Below are positions 60,301 through 64,000 of a stretch of 64,000 bases of DNA, one piece after another. The position numbers and the translations under genes are program-made. The stretch is from Perkinsus olseni. Taxonomy: Eukaryota > Perkinsozoa > Perkinsida. Numbering within the stretch: position 1 is the first letter of the stretch; every line of letters begins with the position of its first letter. The notes under the pieces are model-generated. The model did not search any database. It saw only the letters and a list, made by a program, of their open reading frames with translations, and was not told the DNA's origin. Where the stretch lies: positions 124,001 through 188,000 of the forward strand of contig JABANN010000001.1 in assembly GCA_013115125.1 (NCBI GenBank). The letters run 5' to 3'.

Positions 60301-60570
60301 TTGAAGCGGGTAGCCTCAGCATTGATAACAGCGGAAGAGGAGCTGCAGGAATCGGCTCCGGACTTCGCCCCTGCACCGATGATTATGATGGAGGATGACG
60401 AAAGTGATGACGACGAGGAAGGTAGGCCTTCCTGGGTGGTCTGTTGGAGTCGAAAATGGTGTTGTCTTTCAGAGAGCGTCGATGAGGATGATCATGATGG
60501 TGATCGGGCGCGAGATCCGGGCCATTCGCCTCCGCCAGTGGTCAGCGAGGGGACGTGGGTTGCACTGTAG
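55742..60570 (+). CDS. Large nuclear protein: AT-hook, coiled coil, TFIIS-central-like
   Basis: A long intron-rich gene from MSVQVSASAPTNEEPLPP. Successive exons give SIWEVANVVRTQNKGRNAYLL, SYIILDDWFRKKKDIKA, WVLIEGRRPFVWFREHLRSYHA, a Lys/Gln-rich helix (QRMQLQAQHKELSKKLRQEM), an AT-hook-like PPRKKRGRPPKSA, poly-Ser from a CAG/AGC run (57341-57370), a strongly charged coiled coil (EKEIEEKRKELKEKQQEKAR), a second poly-Ser, acidic EDEVMESEASVGDEGSDYEED, and a C-terminal part. That part, DPTKGVIHPGKRSA, YALEHEMHASSNDAASYRQ joined to LVRKLRELESNSLPAFRLLHTNKITCKRL, matches the plan of the TFIIS central domain (long helix, Y+ basic, NPxLR-like, then short helices). It ends in an acidic tail with a stop at 60570. 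Most likely a chromatin or RNA polymerase II elongation factor; it might be two genes. Confidence 0.6.
57341..57370 (+). repeat. CAG trinucleotide run in coding sequence
   Basis: About ten CAG/AGC units encode a serine tract (SASSSSSSSSS) of the nuclear protein. A second serine tract comes from a TCA run at 58261-58287. Confidence 0.8.
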
Positions 60571-60974
60571 CGCTGCTGCTGCTGATCCTCTTGAATGTGA
60601 CGATAGCCCTATACCATTGCGATGTTTGTTTTTTCCTACACCATTAGCCTGCACCCCCCTTGTACCAAATTTGATGATGATGAAACAATAGAATAATAAC
60701 CTCCATTATCGTCAGACATCTATTACTATTCCTGCTGCCTGCTCCTCCCCCCACCCAAGCCCTCTCTCGGAGGGCCCTGAGCGGTGAGAGCCCCCCTAGC
60801 CATCATAGGCTTTATCAAGTTACATTGTTGGCTGCTAGTGATTGTATTAGATTATCCAAAGAACTCAATAACTGTTGGATTGACTTAGTCAATTCCCCCA
60901 GGGTGGGCGCTCCTAGGTGGCGGTTCTGGCGGGTTTCATTAGTAGAATATTTATTATTGCTTCTGCTACACTCC

Positions 60975-61980
60975 ATGTCTCTACCTGCAGCAGCCGAAAG
61001 TGAACTCTACGATAAGAAGTGGACAATCGGGGTAATGACGGGAGGGCGTCCTGAGCCTCCCTGATGTCCATCTCGGACCCGTCATCTCATTCATGGCGTG
61101 GTGTTGTCAGTTCGCTCCGTCCGGGAGGAGCTCTTGCAAGAATACGAAGTGCCTTCATGCTGATGAACCTGATGGGAAGAAGATACCCAAAGGGTCTCTG
61201 AGGATTGGGAGAAAGTAAAGCGGTGCTTAATGGGCATGATACTGGAAATCTCAGAGTTCGAGCGGGAGGGCATTTGTCTCATTTGCGGTCGTATTGAGTT
61301 CATCGCCGGTACTCACGTGAATAGAATGACTTATGAATGAGTGGCATCAACCCAAGCTTCGGCGACTGCTTCCGACTGCTCTCTATGGAGCTTACTGCAT
61401 GATAGTCAGGTTTCCCTCTCCGTTCGACCCCGATGCTGTAGCAGTCAATTGGTTCCATTATGATTGCATGTTCGACCAATTCACCAGAGCTCGCAAAGGG
61501 ACACAGGTACTGCAGCAGGGGTGTTCGCATCTGGGGGGCCTTGAGCGGTCTCGAGTAACTCATCGCCATGGTCATCATCAAGCCCCTCAGATCATCGAGA
61601 GCGGGGACGACATGGACGGGTGGGATGACTTAACTCCTGACGCGAAGGTGCTACTGGGCTAGACGGCTTAGCTGCATATTGTTCGTGAGTAGGCGATCAT
61701 AGAAAAATGCATTAAGAATGAGCACCACGAGGCACCGGCCCCGAAGGACACACCATCCAAGAAGCGGGCCCCGACTGAGCGCTCGACGCAGGGGTCGAAG
61801 GTAATGGGGAGGGGCTGATAGGAAGATGTCTCATTTGATCATCAGACCCCTCATTCGGGGAAGAAGGGCTCAAAGACGCCCGTGAAAAAGACGGTCGAGA
61901 AGAAAGCTGTTGAGAAGAAGCGACGGTCTTCAGTCGGGACGGAGAACCGGAGGGATAAAGGTCGCATCGTAATGCTGTGA
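60975..61980 (+). CDS. PARP-type zinc-finger protein, 185 residues
   Basis: Six exons (60975-61031, 61111-61214, 61410-61506, 61591-61647, 61693-61800, 61846-61980) join in frame. The N-terminus KKWTIGFAPSGRSSCK, then KIPKGSLRIG, AVNWFHYDCMFDQFTR and MDGWDDLTPDAK reproduce the order of the PARP-type zinc finger that binds DNA breaks in PARP1 and DNA ligase III (family knowledge). Zinc ligands would be the two cysteines in SCKNTKC and the H/C of HYDC. The first pair is C-x4-C instead of the usual C-x2-C. The rest is a Lys/Arg/Pro-rich tail (KKTVEKKAVEKKRRSS), with no catalytic domain. Probably a nuclear DNA-end or nick binding protein. The second intron is long for this locus (195 bases). Confidence 0.8.
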
Positions 61981-62319
61981 ATAGTATCGTTCAAAGAGAA
62001 TCTTTTAAACAGTGCATCACGATGATGAGCACTGTATGAAGCAGCAAGGTACCATTTCTTTGCATTCAATGATGATTGTTGTGGTTGAGTTAACAAAGCT
62101 GAAGAAGCCGGCCCACTGAATCAAACTCACGACCTTCTGAACGACAGCCTGGGACACGACCCGCGAGACCAGCAACACGTACAACATCTTCTTGCGCGTC
62201 TAATAACCGCTGACTATTCATAACGATGTACGACGAGACCTTCCAAAATGACGCGTGCTTCTCGCCTTATACACCCACACCTCTCCGAAATACAAGCGGC
62301 ATGAGAATGGATGGAGCAT
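61981..62319. other. Convergent spacer
   Basis: The 3' flanks of the PARP-type zinc-finger gene and the minus-strand glycosyltransferase. No gene seen. Confidence 0.4.
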
Positions 62320-64000
62320 TCAGAGAATACAGGCCCTGTTCGGCTTCCCGTCTACTTCTATAAACACGACGTGTTGATGATAGCAAACAAGAAGCGGTGG
62401 AGGGCAGGTGTGGCGAGCTACACTGCCCATTGCATGCCGCAGAGAAAAGTCGTGTACTGACTTGCGGTGTTCGTGGATGGTCGAGCAGGCCTCGCCCTGA
62501 ATTTCCAACGGCAACTCGGCGAAGGTCCGAATATCTTGCCAGTTCTTGCCCGGTCCAGCAAAGTGGTAGATATAAGCGTCGCCGATCTCCGAGAGGTTTT
62601 GCGTGGTGATCACGTAGTTTATGTCGTTCTCGACGGGATTCACGAAACCGAAAATCGCGGACTGCCGAAAACCAGCCGGCCCGAAGAGCTCCTCAGCAGC
62701 CTCCCACCAGCACATCGAGTAGGCCGCTACACCTGAGAGGGCAGACAGGAAGGGCCTTCAGGAAAGGCAGGGACGTCTGACAGCAGTGTTTAGATATTAA
62801 ACGCTTAAGACTACGCCGCGCTGAAAATACTCACAAAATCGGGAAACTCCGCCCTTGGTTTTTCCGACAGACTTGTAACAGGCCTCAGAGAGTTGCACAT
62901 GCACCGAACAGGTTCATTCTAAGGAAGACCGCCATACTGGGCCCCAACTCACTGTGGTCGCCATTGGCCCCAGGAAGTGCGTACTCGACGCAGCTCGAGT
63001 CGTAGGTGTGCAGCGGCCCCGTCGTTGTGTCGTCGGCGAACTCAAGTATCGTCTCATCGAAAGCCGCTTGGTCATGATGGGCTGTCTGCATCCAGGCCAT
63101 CTTGTCGAGCAGGGAATCCAGGAACGCCAGGCCGGATGGAGTTCCCCGAATAGCCACGACGCCGTTATTGAGCGTCCCCGGCGGAAGAACGTCGCGTATG
63201 ATGACGTGTTGCGTAGCGAAAGTTGTGAAGATGTACTGTGCGAAATCGAAGTCCCAGAAGGCGAGGTTGAGGACAGTATCAGCGTCCACAACAAAAAGGA
63301 GGTCGAAGTCTGGCAAGTGTGCCTGCACGGAACGATGGACAGGGGACTCTCAGTTTTGTAGCATCACTTTCGCCCTGATCCATCGGAGCCAGTTCGGATG
63401 GCGGTACTCTCGCCTCAGTAACCACTGATCAGTATCCAGTACGAACTCGATGGCCCATCGCCGGCACCAGCACCGCCATAAGGTTATGGTGGGCTGGGCG
63501 AGGTCCAGCATGTCAGCGGTCACGGCAATGAGTAGCCCAACACGCTCTGATCGCTCTACGGTAGAGTTCACCTCCACGCGGCCCCTCAGCTGGCGCTCTC
63601 TCAATCGGAAGTTTGCGCAGTATGCCTTCCTGCTCAGCACAACTTCGTTGATTACCGATTCGTTAACAGCTGCATGATCGCCTCCGAAATTTCGCAGCAG
63701 CTCGTGAGCGCGAACCCCGAGCAGGACGCTCTTCGTGCAGTCGTGCATATCGAGTATGTAAGTATTGGTTGCATAGATTGCCAAAGCCAAGGCACACGCT
63801 TCCGCACAGGTTCGACACCGGCTAGCGGCATCTTCTTCGAACCCGAAAGGCGCAAGGATCTCCGCTGTTTGCTGACATCTCGGAGAGGCTTCATAGAACT
63901 CGTGAGAGCATTCCCCCAGGAAATGAGCGCTGGTCTGATGTACCGTATGTGGCCCGAGGGCACCTCCCAGGGAATCGCTATGGCACGATGCTGCAGACCG
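62320..64000 (-). CDS. Glycosyltransferase, 5' end beyond the window
   Basis: Minus-strand gene, open at the right edge, so the start is missing. From 64000 downward: a luminal-looking cysteine-bearing segment (GECSHEFYEASPRCQQ, CRTCAEAC), ERVGLLIAVTADMLD, FVLDTDQWLL, HPNWLRWIRAK, then after a short intron AHLPDFDLLFVVDADTVLNL with the DxD metal/nucleotide-sugar motif (VDAD), GTLNNGVVAIRGTPSGLAFLDSLL, HHDQAAFDETILE, and after another intron (G joined to VAAYSMCWWEAAEELFGP) IFGFVNPV and YIYHFAGPGKNWQ, stop at 62320. The order DxD, NNGV, DQ and HFAGPGK fits Golgi or ER galactosyl/mannosyltransferase-like families of GT-A fold (family knowledge). Exact family and sugar are not determined. Confidence 0.75.

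Noticed and set aside
1-64000. CRISPR arrays, prokaryotic operons or phage genes
   Set aside because: No regularly spaced direct repeats and no ribosome-binding-site-led operons; spliceosomal introns throughout show eukaryotic nuclear DNA.

Overview
This is eukaryotic nuclear DNA. Almost every gene is cut by short spliceosomal introns, mostly 40-90 bases with GT...AG ends, and is packed close to its neighbours. The gene content (PNO1, eIF2 gamma, RRM proteins, actin-related protein, NECAP, ZIP transporters, Rab-type GTPase) and the style (intron-dense, local tandem paralogue arrays, moderate GC) suggest an alveolate protist. A perkinsid such as Perkinsus is my best guess, but that is inference and no marker in the window proves it. 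I rebuilt exon structures by hand from splice sites, reading frame and family knowledge. The single open frames in the sequence are therefore mostly fragments of the genes listed.

Layout. 1-2.1 kb: nothing recognised. 2.1-5.7 kb: two translation genes on the + strand, PNO1 (small-subunit ribosome assembly) and eIF2 gamma. 7.0-10.8 kb: two tandem paralogues of a secreted cysteine-containing protein, each followed by a copy of a dispersed repeat. 12.8-15.5 kb: a two-RRM RNA-binding protein and a 66-residue protein, both on the - strand. 16.4-22.6 kb: the headline locus, two tandem genes that each encode a Rab-like GTPase domain fused in frame to a complete malic enzyme. 22.8-27.0 kb: a divergent actin-related protein and an MFS transporter. 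27.5-30.5 kb: a coiled-coil protein on the - strand. Decayed duplicate sequence from its upstream end lies at 32.7-33.4 kb.

34.3-45.7 kb: five ZupT-like ZIP metal transporters, two on - then three on +. Where I measured them they share one eight-exon structure. 45.9-54.3 kb: a TPR protein, an NECAP-type clathrin adaptor accessory protein, a 197-residue orphan, and one or two hypothetical genes including a possible discoidin-like domain. 55.7-62.0 kb: a large nuclear protein (AT-hook, acidic and coiled-coil tracts, TFIIS-central-like domain) and a small PARP-type zinc-finger protein. 62.3 kb to the right edge: a glycosyltransferase on the - strand, open at the window end.

The best candidate for an undescribed system is the GTPase-malic enzyme fusion. 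Both copies keep full catalytic motifs in the enzyme half, while the switch II region of the GTPase half is rewritten. The two copies are diverged over most of their length but nearly identical over about 230 bp, which points to gene conversion.
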